Source: DASVXQ01 sp046727955
GTDB taxonomy: Bacteria; Actinomycetota; CALGFH01
Direction: 5' to 3'
NCBI GenBank assembly: GCA_046727955.1
Contig: JBKPDO010000377.1
Location: forward strand, 1-31,732
DNA: 31,732 nucleotides
The notes under the pieces were generated by a model, which was not told where the DNA came from, did no database searches, and was given only the letters and a program-made list of their open reading frames with translations. The position numbers were made by a program, and so were the translations under genes. Below are positions 15,178 to 25,518 of this stretch, piece by piece (within the stretch, counting starts at the first letter, position 1; each line of letters begins with the position of its first letter).

Positions 15178-17013
15178 CTACGTCTCGGTGCGCATGGGAG
15201 CATATCCGTCGCCTCCGGGCCGCGGCTCCCGCAGGGCTCGCCGTCGGGCCTCGAGGGCGATCAGCTCTTCGAAGAAACGAGTGTACTCGTCCGGCCGCTC
15301 CACTGGGTTCATCCGCTGCAAGGTCCCCTTGAGCTGGTCGATGACACGGGTCAGGCGGAACTCCTCGAGCCGCCGGAAGACCTCGTCAGCGTACGCTTGG
15401 TTCTCTTCCGCCGCGAATGCCTCAACAGCGAGGCCACGCAGGAAGCGGCGCTCGCTTTCGTTGGCGGCCGCCTCCAGCACCGCCTCGAGCGAGGCGCCGG
15501 CGCCGCCGCCCTTGGCCAGGGCGGCGAACGACGCCTTGGTCGCCGGCGTGGTGAACCAGTCGTCCCCCCAGCGCGCGGCCGCCTCGCCCGCCCACTCCGG
15601 GTGCTGCAGGGCGAACTTGATCGCCTCGCACTCGACCCGCGCCTGCGGGCTGCGCGAGCGCGGCGGCGCCTTGGGCTGCTCCACCGTGGCGCGGGGGCGC
15701 TGGCCGGCGACCACAGCCAGGTACTGGGCCTCGTCGAGGTGCAGGCGCTGTACCACCGAGCGGGCGTACTCGGTGCGCTGCAGGCTGTCCGGGATGCTCT
15801 GCAGCACCGGGAGCAGCTCGCGGGCGGCGCGTGCCTTGCCCTCGGGGTGCCGCAGGTCGAACTGGGCCAGCCTCCAGTCCAGCCACCAGCGCACCAGCGG
15901 CTGGGCCTGGTCCAGCAACTGCCGGAAGGCGTCACCGTCGCGCTGGGCGAGGAAATCGGCTGGGTCCAGACCGGCGGGCATGGTGAGCACGTGCGCCGAC
16001 AAGGACGCCTCGGGTGCGGCGACCAGCTCGCCGATGCCCCGCTCCGCGGCCTTGGACCCGGCCGCGTCGGCGTCGAAGGCCAGCACCACCTTGCCGGTGA
16101 AGCGGCTGAGCAGCTTGAAGTGCTCGGCGCGCAGGGCTGTCCCGCAGGTCGCCACGGCCTGGGGCGCGCCGGCGCGGTGGCAGGCGATCACGTCGGTGTA
16201 GCCCTCGACGACCACGGCGAAGCCGGCCTGGACGATCGGGACCTTGGCCCAGTTGAGCCCGTACAGCGCCCGGCCCTTGTACCAGATCGGCGTCTCGGCG
16301 GTGTTGACGTACTTCGGCCCCTGGCTGTTGCTTTCGTCGAGCAGGCGCCCGCCGAAGGCGACCGGGCCGCCGCCGACGTCGAAGATCGGGAACAGCACCC
16401 GCGCGTGGAAGGCGTCGCGCGGGCCGCGGCTGCCCGTGCGGGCGAGTCCGGCCTCGGTCAGCTCCTCGAGCTGGAAGCCCCTGCCACGCAGATGGGTGAC
16501 GAGCGCCTCCCACGAGCCCGCGGGCGCCCAGCCGAGCCGGAAGCGCTCGGCGGTGGCCCGCTCGAAGCCCCGGGAGCGCAGGTAATCGCGCGCAGGTCGG
16601 GCGTCGGGCGACTCCAGCAGCGTGCGATGGTAGAACTCGACGGCCGCGGCGTGCGCGGCCACCAGGCGGCTCTTGCGCCCGAGGCTGCCCCGCTCCCCCG
16701 CCGAGCGGCCCTCGTACTGCAGCTCGATCCCGGCCCGCTGCGCCAGCCGCTCCACCGCCTCGATGAACGTCAGGGTCTCCTGTTTCCGCAGGAAATCGAT
16801 GGCGTCGCCACCTTCCCCGCAACCAAAACAGTGGTAATGATTTCGGGTTGAGTCCACCGTGAAGGAGGGGGTCTTCTCCTGGTGGAAGGGGCAGAGGCCC
16901 TTCATGCGGGTGCCGCCGGCGGGGCGGAGCGCGACGTACTCGCCGACGAGGACGGCGATGTCGGTCGCCTCGCGCACGTGGGCGATCGACTCGTCACGGA
17001 TGCGGCCGGCCAC
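15178..17013 (-). CDS. dnaG: DNA primase
   Basis: A 611-residue bacterial primase that makes RNA primers at the replication fork. The N-terminal CHC2 zinc ribbon is visible: C41-x2-H44 ... C62-x2-C65 (LCPFHQEKTPSF ... YHCFGCGEGGDAIDFL). The primase core follows, with the TOPRIM motifs 'VVVEGYTDVIACHRAG' near 265 and 'VVLAFDADAAGSKAAERG' near 305. The C-terminal helicase-interacting region is less conserved and charged. Start GTG 17013 (MAGRIRDESIAHVREATDI) has GAGGGA just upstream. It is first in the dnaG-rpoD operon. The 274 bases upstream, before the DUF1707 gene, hold the promoter region but no clear boxes. Confidence 0.97.
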   Translation of the reverse strand: MAGRIRDESIAHVREATDIAVLVGEYVALRPAGGTRMKGLCPFHQEKTPSFTVDSTRNHYHCFGCGEGGDAIDFLRKQETLTFIEAVERLAQRAGIELQYEGRSAGERGSLGRKSRLVAAHAAAVEFYHRTLLESPDARPARDYLRSRGFERATAERFRLGWAPAGSWEALVTHLRGRGFQLEELTEAGLARTGSRGPRDAFHARVLFPIFDVGGGPVAFGGRLLDESNSQGPKYVNTAETPIWYKGRALYGLNWAKVPIVQAGFAVVVEGYTDVIACHRAGAPQAVATCGTALRAEHFKLLSRFTGKVVLAFDADAAGSKAAERGIGELVAAPEASLSAHVLTMPAGLDPADFLAQRDGDAFRQLLDQAQPLVRWWLDWRLAQFDLRHPEGKARAARELLPVLQSIPDSLQRTEYARSVVQRLHLDEAQYLAVVAGQRPRATVEQPKAPPRSRSPQARVECEAIKFALQHPEWAGEAAARWGDDWFTTPATKASFAALAKGGGAGASLEAVLEAAANESERRFLRGLAVEAFAAEENQAYADEVFRRLEEFRLTRVIDQLKGTLQRMNPVERPDEYTRFFEELIALEARRRALREPRPGGDGYAPMRTET

Positions 17014-17287
17014 GGCTGTCCCTCACCTCGACCCGATGCTTGCCTACCCAGCCGCGCACGACCCGGGCCTGGCAACGGCGGGGAAGAGGGCGGCCGGTCG
17101 GGCGCTGGCGGCATTGTACGCGGCGGGTGCGACGGCCAGGCCGCCTGTCAACAGCCTGGACCCCGCGGGAGCGGTCCTAAGGATCGCCGCACAGCAAGGT
17201 TTCCTCATAGCATGAACCCACGCAGATCCGTCACGTTCACCCCGGCAAGGTTGTCGAGCGGAGACCCCTAAGTTGTCCTAGGCGGTC

Positions 17288-17845
17288 CTACCAGGAGACG
17301 TGGGACCGGGAGCGATCGCGGCGCGACCAGTGGTCGTCGTGGCGGCGCTGCGGGGCCTGGGACCAGCCGTCGCCGCGGTCGTCGGAGGCGTCGGGGGGGT
17401 CCTCCTGGGGGCCGAAGGCCCGGATGGCGTGCGAGCCGACGGCCAGGCCCCAGCCGAGCAGCGTCCACAGGGGCCAGAAGAACATCAGGTGCCCCACGGC
17501 CAGCGAGCCGAGCGCCCAGACCACCACCAGGAACGCGTTGGTCCAGGCGTAGCTCAGCAGATGACGGTAGAAGCGGCGCCTGGCTACCACGGCCGGGTCG
17601 GGTCGCGGCGGATCGGGCAGCCGCGGCGGCAACGGGGGCAGGTCGCGGGTGAGGACGTCCAGGTCGCCGAAGGTCTTGGCGGTGTAGGCGCGGTGCATGC
17701 GCTCGGTGAACTCGTCGACGGTCAGGCGCCCTTCGGTGTGATGCTGTTGCAGGGCGGAGACGATCTGTTCTCGGTCGGCGTCAGCGGCCCGCAGCGCGGC
17801 CCGCCGCTGGCCTGGCTCGAAGTCCATGCCGATGCTCCCACTCAT
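17288..17845 (-). CDS. DUF1707 protein with 2TM domain
   Basis: A 185-residue protein. Residues about 15-70 are the DUF1707 signature 'ALRAADADREQIVSALQQHHTEGRLTVDEFTERMHRAYTAKTFGDLDVLTRDLP', an SHOCT-like helical domain of unknown role, often found N-terminal to membrane domains in actinobacteria. A Pro-rich linker follows, then two membrane helices at about 103-140 (LLSYAWTNAFLVVVWALGSL and LMFFWPLWTLLGWGLAVGS). The C-terminal tail is rich in Asp, Arg, His and Trp. The start ATG 17845 follows GAGGG; longer upstream frames look non-coding. It stands alone on its strand. Confidence 0.83.
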   Translation of the reverse strand: MSGSIGMDFEPGQRRAALRAADADREQIVSALQQHHTEGRLTVDEFTERMHRAYTAKTFGDLDVLTRDLPPLPPRLPDPPRPDPAVVARRRFYRHLLSYAWTNAFLVVVWALGSLAVGHLMFFWPLWTLLGWGLAVGSHAIRAFGPQEDPPDASDDRGDGWSQAPQRRHDDHWSRRDRSRSHVSW

Positions 17846-18005
17846 AACGCCCTCGCTGTGGCCAGAGTAGCAGCCCTTGCCCTCCAGCCCTGTCATAGTC
17901 CACTGACCCGTCGCGGCACAGTCGGCAACCCGACAATCGGAGTCCGAGCTTGCTCCACTACCGGCCCCCCAGCACCGGCCACCGGCGCGATGAGCCTGTC
18001 GCCCG

Positions 18006-19064
18006 TCACGGCTCGGACGCGAACGCGGCCTTCCAGGCGGCCAGGGCATAGCGGTCCGTCATGCCGGCGATGGCGTCGACCGCCTGCTGTTCGACCGGAT
18101 CGCCCGCAAGGCTTGCGCCCGTCGGCATCGCTTCCGGATGCTCCAGGTAATAACCAAACAGGTCGGTGAGCAAACGCTTCGCCCGCGCCGCCTGCCGCTC
18201 CGCCTCGGGCCGCAGGTAGACCCGCTCGAACATGAACTCGCGCAGGGTGACCATGACCTCGGCGCAGGAGTCCCCCTGGACCACCTGGGGAGCGCCGCGA
18301 GAGTGGCGGATGGCGTCCTCGACCAGCGCGCCCACCATGTCCGAGGGCGTCTCGCCAAGGGCGCGGCGCACCTCGACGGGGACCTCGTCGAGGCCGCCGA
18401 GCACCCCGGCGCGCAGCGAGTCGGTCAGGTCGGCGGTGAGATAGGCGACCCGGTCCGCCAGGCGGACGCAGTTGCCTTCGAGCGTCGAGGGCGGCTCAAG
18501 CTTCCAGGAATGGTGGCCGATGCCGTCCAGCACCTCGGCGGTGAGGTTGCGCGGCTCGAGCAGGGTGAGCAGGCGCACGCCCTGCCCGGCGTGGTCGAAG
18601 CCGCCCGGCGCGAGCGCTTGCAGCGCTTCCTCGCCGCCGTGGCCGAAGCAGGCGTGGCCGAGGTCGTGGCCGACGGCGATGGCCGTGGCGAGCGGCACAT
18701 TGAGTGAGAGCGCCTGGGCGATGGTGGCGGCGATTCGTCCGGTCTGCTGCACGTGGGTGGCGCGGGTGACGTAGTGGTCGCCGATGTAGGGGCCGCCGTG
18801 CCGCCCGCCGGCGGGCCCCTCGCCCGAGAAAGCGGGGATGTACGACTGCGTCTTGCCGTGCGCCCGCATCATCGCGCGGGAAAAGGTGATCCGGTCCAGG
18901 TCACGCATCCAGCAGGTGCGCACCGGGTCCTCCGGCTCGGGGTGGCCGCGGCCGGCCGACTCGGCCGCCTTGGCGGCCCACGGCGCGAGCGCCCGCATCT
19001 CGGCCGCCTCCAGCTCGGCCCGGATCGTGCCCTGCTTGACCCAGTCCTGCGTCGCCTTCACCAC
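18006..19064 (-). CDS. dgt: dGTPase-like HD-domain dNTP triphosphohydrolase
   Basis: A 352-residue member of the deoxyguanosinetriphosphate triphosphohydrolase family, which hydrolyses dNTPs to nucleoside and triphosphate. The HD metal site is visible: H104 (TRATHVQQTGRIA), H133-D134 (AVGHDLGHACFGHGGEEAL) and the later Asp in 'NCVRLADRVAYLTADL'. The N-terminal 'RTCWMRDLDRITFSRAMMRAHGKTQSYIP' replaces the usual 'RDRDRIIHSxAFRRLKxKTQVF'. Start GTG 19064 has AAGGAG upstream. It is shorter than the E. coli enzyme but usual for the actinobacterial type. The short gap to the divergent DUF421 gene (92 bases) should hold both promoters. Confidence 0.9.
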   Translation of the reverse strand: MVKATQDWVKQGTIRAELEAAEMRALAPWAAKAAESAGRGHPEPEDPVRTCWMRDLDRITFSRAMMRAHGKTQSYIPAFSGEGPAGGRHGGPYIGDHYVTRATHVQQTGRIAATIAQALSLNVPLATAIAVGHDLGHACFGHGGEEALQALAPGGFDHAGQGVRLLTLLEPRNLTAEVLDGIGHHSWKLEPPSTLEGNCVRLADRVAYLTADLTDSLRAGVLGGLDEVPVEVRRALGETPSDMVGALVEDAIRHSRGAPQVVQGDSCAEVMVTLREFMFERVYLRPEAERQAARAKRLLTDLFGYYLEHPEAMPTGASLAGDPVEQQAVDAIAGMTDRYALAAWKAAFASEP

Positions 19065-19156
19065 TGGCTCCTTGGTCGTCGCCGTAGAGTCTCGAGGACC
19101 TCTAGTTTGCGCGCGGCCTGCGACACCCGGGCCGCCCCGGACCCGGGAGCACGCCG

Positions 19157-19711
19157 ATGATCCTCCACAACCTGTTCGTCGCCGGAACGCCGCTCGCCGA
19201 GAAGGCCATCCGCTCGATCTTGGTCTACCTGTTCCTCGTCCTGCTGCTGCGCCTGGCGGGCAAGCGCGAGTTCGCCCAGCTCAACAACGGCGACCTGGTG
19301 GTGCTCCTGCTGCTGTCCAACACCGTGCAGAACGCCATCATCGGCAACGACAACTCGCTGTGGGGCGGCCTGTTCGGCGCGGCAGTGCTGATCGCCGCCA
19401 ACCGGCTGCTGAACCGGGCCACCTATGACCGCCCCTGGCTGATCCGGATGATCGACGGGACTCCGACCACGCTGATCTCCCACGGCAGGATCAGGACCAA
19501 GAACCTGCGGGACGAGCTGATCACCCGCGAGCAGTTGCTCGCGGCGGTGCGGCGCCAAGGCGCGACCAACGTCAGCGACGTCGACCTGGCGGTCATCGAG
19601 CCGAGCGGTGCGCTCACGGTGGAGCTGCACGACCGCATGGGCGAGGTGCTCGAGCGTCTGGGCCGCATCGAGACGGAGGTCATGGCCGGCCGCCGCCCCG
19701 ATGGACCCTGA
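19157..19711 (+). CDS. DUF421 membrane protein (YetF/YcaP type)
   Basis: A 184-residue membrane protein. The N-terminal half has about three hydrophobic segments (SILVYLFLVLLLRLAGK, LVVLLLLSNTVQNAIIG, LFGAAVLIAANRLL). The signatures 'GKREFAQLNNGDLVVLLLLSN' and 'NAIIGNDNSLWGGL' are those of DUF421. The cytoplasmic C-terminal half reads 'GTPTTLISHGRIRTKNLRDELITREQLLAAVRRQGATNVSDVDLAVIEPSGALTV', the YetF-like alpha/beta domain. Function in the cell is unknown. The start ATG 19157 has GGGAG upstream. Its stop lies only six bases from the convergent ppdK stop. Confidence 0.88.
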   Translation: MILHNLFVAGTPLAEKAIRSILVYLFLVLLLRLAGKREFAQLNNGDLVVLLLLSNTVQNAIIGNDNSLWGGLFGAAVLIAANRLLNRATYDRPWLIRMIDGTPTTLISHGRIRTKNLRDELITREQLLAAVRRQGATNVSDVDLAVIEPSGALTVELHDRMGEVLERLGRIETEVMAGRRPDGP

Positions 19712-19716
19712 TCGCC

Positions 19717-22437
<2,721 letters not shown>

Positions 22438-22463
22438 GGGCTCCTCCCCTGCTCACACATGTC

Positions 22464-22487
22464 GATGTAAGCCTAGATCTAAGCCTA
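22464..22487. repeat. 12-bp tandem repeat between ppdK and the lipase gene
   Basis: GATGTAAGCCTA (22464-22475) is followed directly by GATCTAAGCCTA (22476-22487), 11 of 12 positions identical, and the junction contains the palindrome TAGATCTA. It lies in the 88-base divergent gap, 27-50 bases from the ppdK start, so it may be a paired regulator site or part of the promoter (inferred). Confidence 0.6.
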
Positions 22488-22525
22488 TCGGCCCAGGGAA
22501 GCGTACCGGGGGCTGAGGCAGCACA

Positions 22526-23377
22526 ATGGGATTCATGCTCCGCTCGCTCAGTCCCCGCCGGCGCCTGCTACTCCTCGCCGTCACGCTGCTGGCCGTCGCC
22601 GGGAGCCTAGCCGGTCTCCTTATCGGTCTGCGCCCCGGGCAGATCGCCAAACCCCCCGAGGGCCCGGTTCCAATCGTGCTGGTGCATGGTTACGACGGTA
22701 CGCCCGCGAGCTTCAGCGCTCTCGCCGCCCGGCTTCGGACGGCCGGCCGGCAGGTGGTGACGGTGCAGCTGCCGGACCGCGGCACCGGCGACATCGAGCT
22801 GTCCGCGGGGGTGGTGGCCCGGGCGGTCGACGCCACCGGGGCGGCGCGGGTGGACCTGGTCGGCTATTCGGCCGGTGGGATCGTGGTGCGCGATTACCTG
22901 CGTCAGCCGGGTCGCGCGGCCCACGCCCGCCACGTCGTCCTGCTGGGCACGCCCAACCACGGGGCGCAGCTCGCCGGTCTGGCCTCGCTGCTGGGGCCGC
23001 AGCTCTGCAACGGCGCCTGCGCGCAGCTCGCCCCGGGTTCGCCGTTGCTGGAGCGCCTGAACCGTCTGGTCAACGGCGTCGAGACCCCGGCGGGTCCGGA
23101 CGTGACCAGCATCTGGACGGCGCTGGACCGGACGGTCACTCCGCCCAGCTCCGCGGCGCTCGCGGGTGCGCTGAACATCCGCCTGCAGGACGTCTGCGCG
23201 GATTCGGTGGTCGACCACGGCGACCTGGTGCGGGACCCTCTCGCGGTCGGCTTGGTGGTGCGCGCGGTCGACGGCGGCCTCTCGCGCCAGCCGGGGCCTG
23301 GCGACTGCGCAACCCTGCGCGCCACCGGCTCGGGCACCGGTGCCGCGGCGCCGGCCGCGAGCGGAGGTACGCGTTGA
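22526..23377 (+). CDS. Secreted or anchored alpha/beta-hydrolase (lipase-like)
   Basis: A 283-residue alpha/beta hydrolase. A basic start then a hydrophobic segment at about 14-35 (LLLLAVTLLAVAGSLAGLLIGL) acts as signal or anchor. The oxyanion-hole motif is H54-G55 (IVLVHGYDG). The nucleophile is S115 in 'GYSAGG', with R and Y nearby (IVVRDYLRQPG). A 'LLGTPNHGAQLAGLASLLGPQLC' loop follows, typical of class 2/EstA-like lipases. The acid residue may be in 'SIWTALDRTVTPP', and the His is in 'SVVDHGDLVRDP'. Paired cysteines (LCNGAC, DVC, DC) fit an extracellular protein. The Ala/Gly/Thr tail is disordered. The start ATG 22526 has TGAGG before it; substrate unknown. Confidence 0.88.
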   Translation: MGFMLRSLSPRRRLLLLAVTLLAVAGSLAGLLIGLRPGQIAKPPEGPVPIVLVHGYDGTPASFSALAARLRTAGRQVVTVQLPDRGTGDIELSAGVVARAVDATGAARVDLVGYSAGGIVVRDYLRQPGRAAHARHVVLLGTPNHGAQLAGLASLLGPQLCNGACAQLAPGSPLLERLNRLVNGVETPAGPDVTSIWTALDRTVTPPSSAALAGALNIRLQDVCADSVVDHGDLVRDPLAVGLVVRAVDGGLSRQPGPGDCATLRATGSGTGAAAPAASGGTR

Positions 23378-23526
23378 GTCCGCCCGAGGCAGGCGATCGA
23401 GACCATCGAGACGATCGCTCCTATTGACTCAGCCGAATTCCCGCCATAGCGTTCACCAGAGCAACCTCGGGGGGGCTCCCCGGGCTCGGGCGCTGGGCGG
23501 CGCAGCCTCGCGAGGGAGGGCACACC

Positions 23527-23875
23527 ATGCGGGTCCTGGTTCAGTTCCGGTCGCCACCGCAGGTCCACGCCGCGCTGCTCGCCGGCGAGTCCATGCCGGC
23601 CTTCGCGGCCGAGGCGGCCGAGGCGGCCGAGGCAGCCGAGGCGGGGGGCGCCGGGCCGATCGCCGGCTTCAGCCTGGACGCCGGCTTCACGCCGGTCCAG
23701 GTGCCGACCCCGAGAGCCGCCCGCCAAGGAGTGAGCCCCTTCCGCTTCAGCCAGCCGGTCAGCTTCTCTACGGCGCCCGCGGACGCCACCTGGTCCGAGG
23801 GTCGATCCCCGACGACCCCGAGGCGCAGCGCGACGCCCTCGCCCAGGCGCACGCCCTTCCCGAGGTGGTGGGCAG
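23527..23875 (+). pseudogene. N-terminal fragment of an S8 (subtilisin-like) peptidase
   Basis: The start MRVLVQFRSPPQVHAALL after GAGGGAGGG and the segments 'GFSLDAGFTPVQVPTPRAA', 'SPFRFSQPVSFS' and 'ADATW' match the propeptide region of actinobacterial S8 peptidases. The expected continuation 'YLVRGSIPDDPEAQRDALAQAHALPEVVG' is present but in another frame, as if about four bases were lost near 23790. The catalytic domain never appears; after 'PEVVG' (about 23870) the sequence becomes the antisense of a membrane-sensor gene fragment. The stretch at 23609-23641 encodes AEAAEAAEAAEA from 9-base repeats prone to slippage. A dead gene cut by a recombination junction. Confidence 0.7.
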
Positions 23876-24247
23876 GGCGATCAGGCCGGCGCCTGGCAGT
23901 GTGCCGGCACGGGCCACCCCGTAGTTGGCGTAGGCCAGGGCCACCCCGGCCGCGCTCAAAGACAAGCCGAAAGCCAGCATCAGCCAGCCGACCGGGTGCG
24001 CTGGGCGGCGGCTGGCCAGCACCGCCCCGACCGTGGCCACGATCACCGCCCCGACCACGGGGGAGATGGCGCTGGGGGTCAGCACGGGCAGGTCTGGCCG
24101 GCCGACCTGGCGCAGCAGCTGGTCCAACCAGACGACCACGGCCAGGCCAAGCATGGACAGCGCCCACAGCGCCCAGGCCAGGCCGGCCGGCTACCAGCGC
24201 GGCCCAGTGCGCCGGGCCGCACTGGTCACCGCACCAGTCACCGTCAT
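23876..24247 (-). pseudogene. Truncated copy of the membrane-sensor gene (copy 1)
   Basis: From ATG 24247 this strand reads a degraded relative of the intact gene at 26579-27820: 'GPRW-stop-PAGLAWALWALSMLGLAVVVWLDQLLRQVGRPDLP', then 'SPVVGAVIVATVGAVLASRRPAHPVGWLMLAFGLSLSAAGVALAYANYGVARAGTLPGAGLIAL'. The intact copy has Trp-Trp where this one has Trp-TAG (24191-24193). Only the first two membrane segments and part of the third remain before the sequence joins the S8 peptidase fragment. The upstream 110 bases and the IS1182 remnant before them also match the intact copy, in inverted orientation. Confidence 0.75.
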
Positions 24248-24327
24248 GGTCCTTGCCGCACGCAGCTCACCACCGGCACCGCCACCTTCCCAGCGTCGCA
24301 GATCACCGACCAGTGTCGCCGGCCTCC

Positions 24328-24347
24328 GTCCCGGTAACGTTACGGAC
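24328..24347. promoter_or_regulatory. Palindromic upstream element, copy 1
   Basis: GTCCCGGTAACGTTACGGAC contains the perfect palindrome GTAACGTTAC (24334-24343) flanked by GTCC/GGAC arms. The same block occurs upstream of the intact membrane-sensor gene at 26479-26498, which suggests a conserved operator or promoter element. Confidence 0.5.
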
Positions 24348-24366
24348 GACGGACCTGCCCAAAGCA

Positions 24367-24640
24367 TCAGGCTTTGCTCACCGCCACGATCGCACCGCCC
24401 TGGTCGCGGTTCAGGCGATGGCCGGCGTGGCTGTCGGTCGCATCACCATGCGCCGCCACAGCTTGAGCAGATTGTGGGTGCCGCGCAGCAGCTTTCACTC
24501 CGCTGCGTACGCCGCCCAGGCCCAGGCAGTAGCCGTACAGCAGCACGCCCAGCACCGGCTTGGGGTCGTCGGTGGGATGGCCGTGCCCGTCAGCGGTCGC
24601 GGCGCGGGCGTTCAGCCAGCGGTGCGGCAGGCCGATCGTC
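24367..24640 (-). pseudogene. IS1182-type transposase remnant, copy 1
   Basis: The frame 'DGHGHPTDDPKPVLGVLLYGYCLGLGGVRSG' is the conserved N-terminal part of IS1182-family transposases (DGHGR.AYDP..mv.LLLYAYC.GvRSS). In the next frame 'LLRGTHNLLKLWRRM' (near 24455-24490) is the usual C-terminal end (aT.NLLKLWRa). The middle, including the DDE core, is absent. The stop context (AAAGCCTGATG) matches that of copy 2 at 26215-26461, so both copies descend from one ancestor joined to the sensor gene. Confidence 0.7.
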
Positions 24641-24696
24641 GCTGGAGCTGGTCGCCTGGTGTGGGACGGTGGGCCGGTGGCGGTGAACTGCACCGG

Positions 24697-25293
24697 CTAC
24701 TGACGCGCCGTGGCAGTCAACGATGCTGAGGCGATGGCGTGCTCGCCGATGACGAAGCCCACCACGGCGGCGTGGGTGTCGGCTGGAAGCTGCAAGCTCG
24801 GCACGTCCAGGGCCACCACCGTGAACTTGTAGTGGTGGGTGATGTCGCCGACCGGCGGGCACGGGCCGGTATAGCCGGTGCCGCCGCCGTCGTTGGTGCC
24901 GTTGACCGCACCCGACGGCAGCGTCGCACCGGTGGGCAGCGAGGTGGTAGCTGCCGGGATGTCCCATGCGACCCAGTGCCAAAAGCCGCTGCCGGTGGGG
25001 GCATCGGGGTCGAATACCATGATCGCGTAGCTGCGGGCCGCCCCCGGCGCGCCCGACCATGCCAGCTCGGGTGAGACGCCTGCATCGGTGCATCCCCAGA
25101 ACTGTTGCGGAATGGGCCGACCTTGGCGGATGTCGGTGCTGGTGAGGGAGAAGTGGCGGATTCCGCTGGGCAGTCCCTCGCGGACCTTGTGATAGCCGAA
25201 GTGCCTGGCGCCGGCGGAGGCTGCGGCGGCGGTCCCGGCGACCACGACCAGGATCGCCGCGACGACGGCGAGGCGGCGTGCAATTCGACGCAT
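24697..25293 (-). CDS. PEBP-family protein (YbhB/YbcL-like), secreted
   Basis: A 198-residue protein with a signal peptide (MRRIARRLAVVAAILVVVAGTAAAASA, cleavage near 25-27) and a phosphatidylethanolamine-binding-protein fold. Hallmarks are 'FSLTSTDIRQGRPIPQQFWGCTDAGVSPELAWSGAP', 'YAIMVFDPDAPTGSGFWHWVAWDIPA' (the D-P-D-A-P ligand loop at 95-99 and H106) and 'TGYTGPCPPVGDITHHYKFTVVALD'. Bacterial members are of unclear function. The start ATG 25293 has GAGGAGG eight bases upstream. A perfect 17-bp tandem repeat sits just upstream of the ribosome site. It appears intact although all its neighbours are fragments. Confidence 0.88.
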   Translation of the reverse strand: MRRIARRLAVVAAILVVVAGTAAAASAGARHFGYHKVREGLPSGIRHFSLTSTDIRQGRPIPQQFWGCTDAGVSPELAWSGAPGAARSYAIMVFDPDAPTGSGFWHWVAWDIPAATTSLPTGATLPSGAVNGTNDGGGTGYTGPCPPVGDITHHYKFTVVALDVPSLQLPADTHAAVVGFVIGEHAIASASLTATARQ

Positions 25294-25306
25294 GATCGAC
25301 CTCCTC

Positions 25307-25340
25307 GGGGACGGGCTCATCCTGGGGACGGGCTCATCCT
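25307..25340. repeat. Perfect 17-bp tandem repeat upstream of the PEBP gene
   Basis: GGGGACGGGCTCATCCT occurs at 25307-25323 and again, without a gap, at 25324-25340. It lies 14-47 bases before the start codon on the minus strand, so in the leader or promoter of the PEBP gene. Confidence 0.95.
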
Positions 25341-25400
25341 CCATGGTACGAATTTGCGGCGTCCGGCCAGGCTACAGTGGCCTCGGGACCCGGTCCCAAG

Positions 25401-25445
25401 GGCTCTGTAAAACAGGCTCGAACCAGGGTGCTGCGCAAAGCAGAT
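25401..25445. repeat. IS-end-like sequence between the PEBP gene and MFS fragment
   Basis: GGCTCTGTAAAACAGGCTCG (25401-25420) resembles CGCTTTGTGAAACAGGCTTG at 27849-27868. The next bases CCAGGGTGCTGCGCAAAGCAG (25423-25443) match 28924-28944 at 17 of 21 positions. Both look like worn ends of insertion sequences. Confidence 0.5.
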
Positions 25446-25518
25446 GTGACCAGGTTGCCACCGCTCCCCGGACCCGTGAGAGCCTGGCGACAGGGCATCT
25501 CCCGGCCCAGCCCGAACG

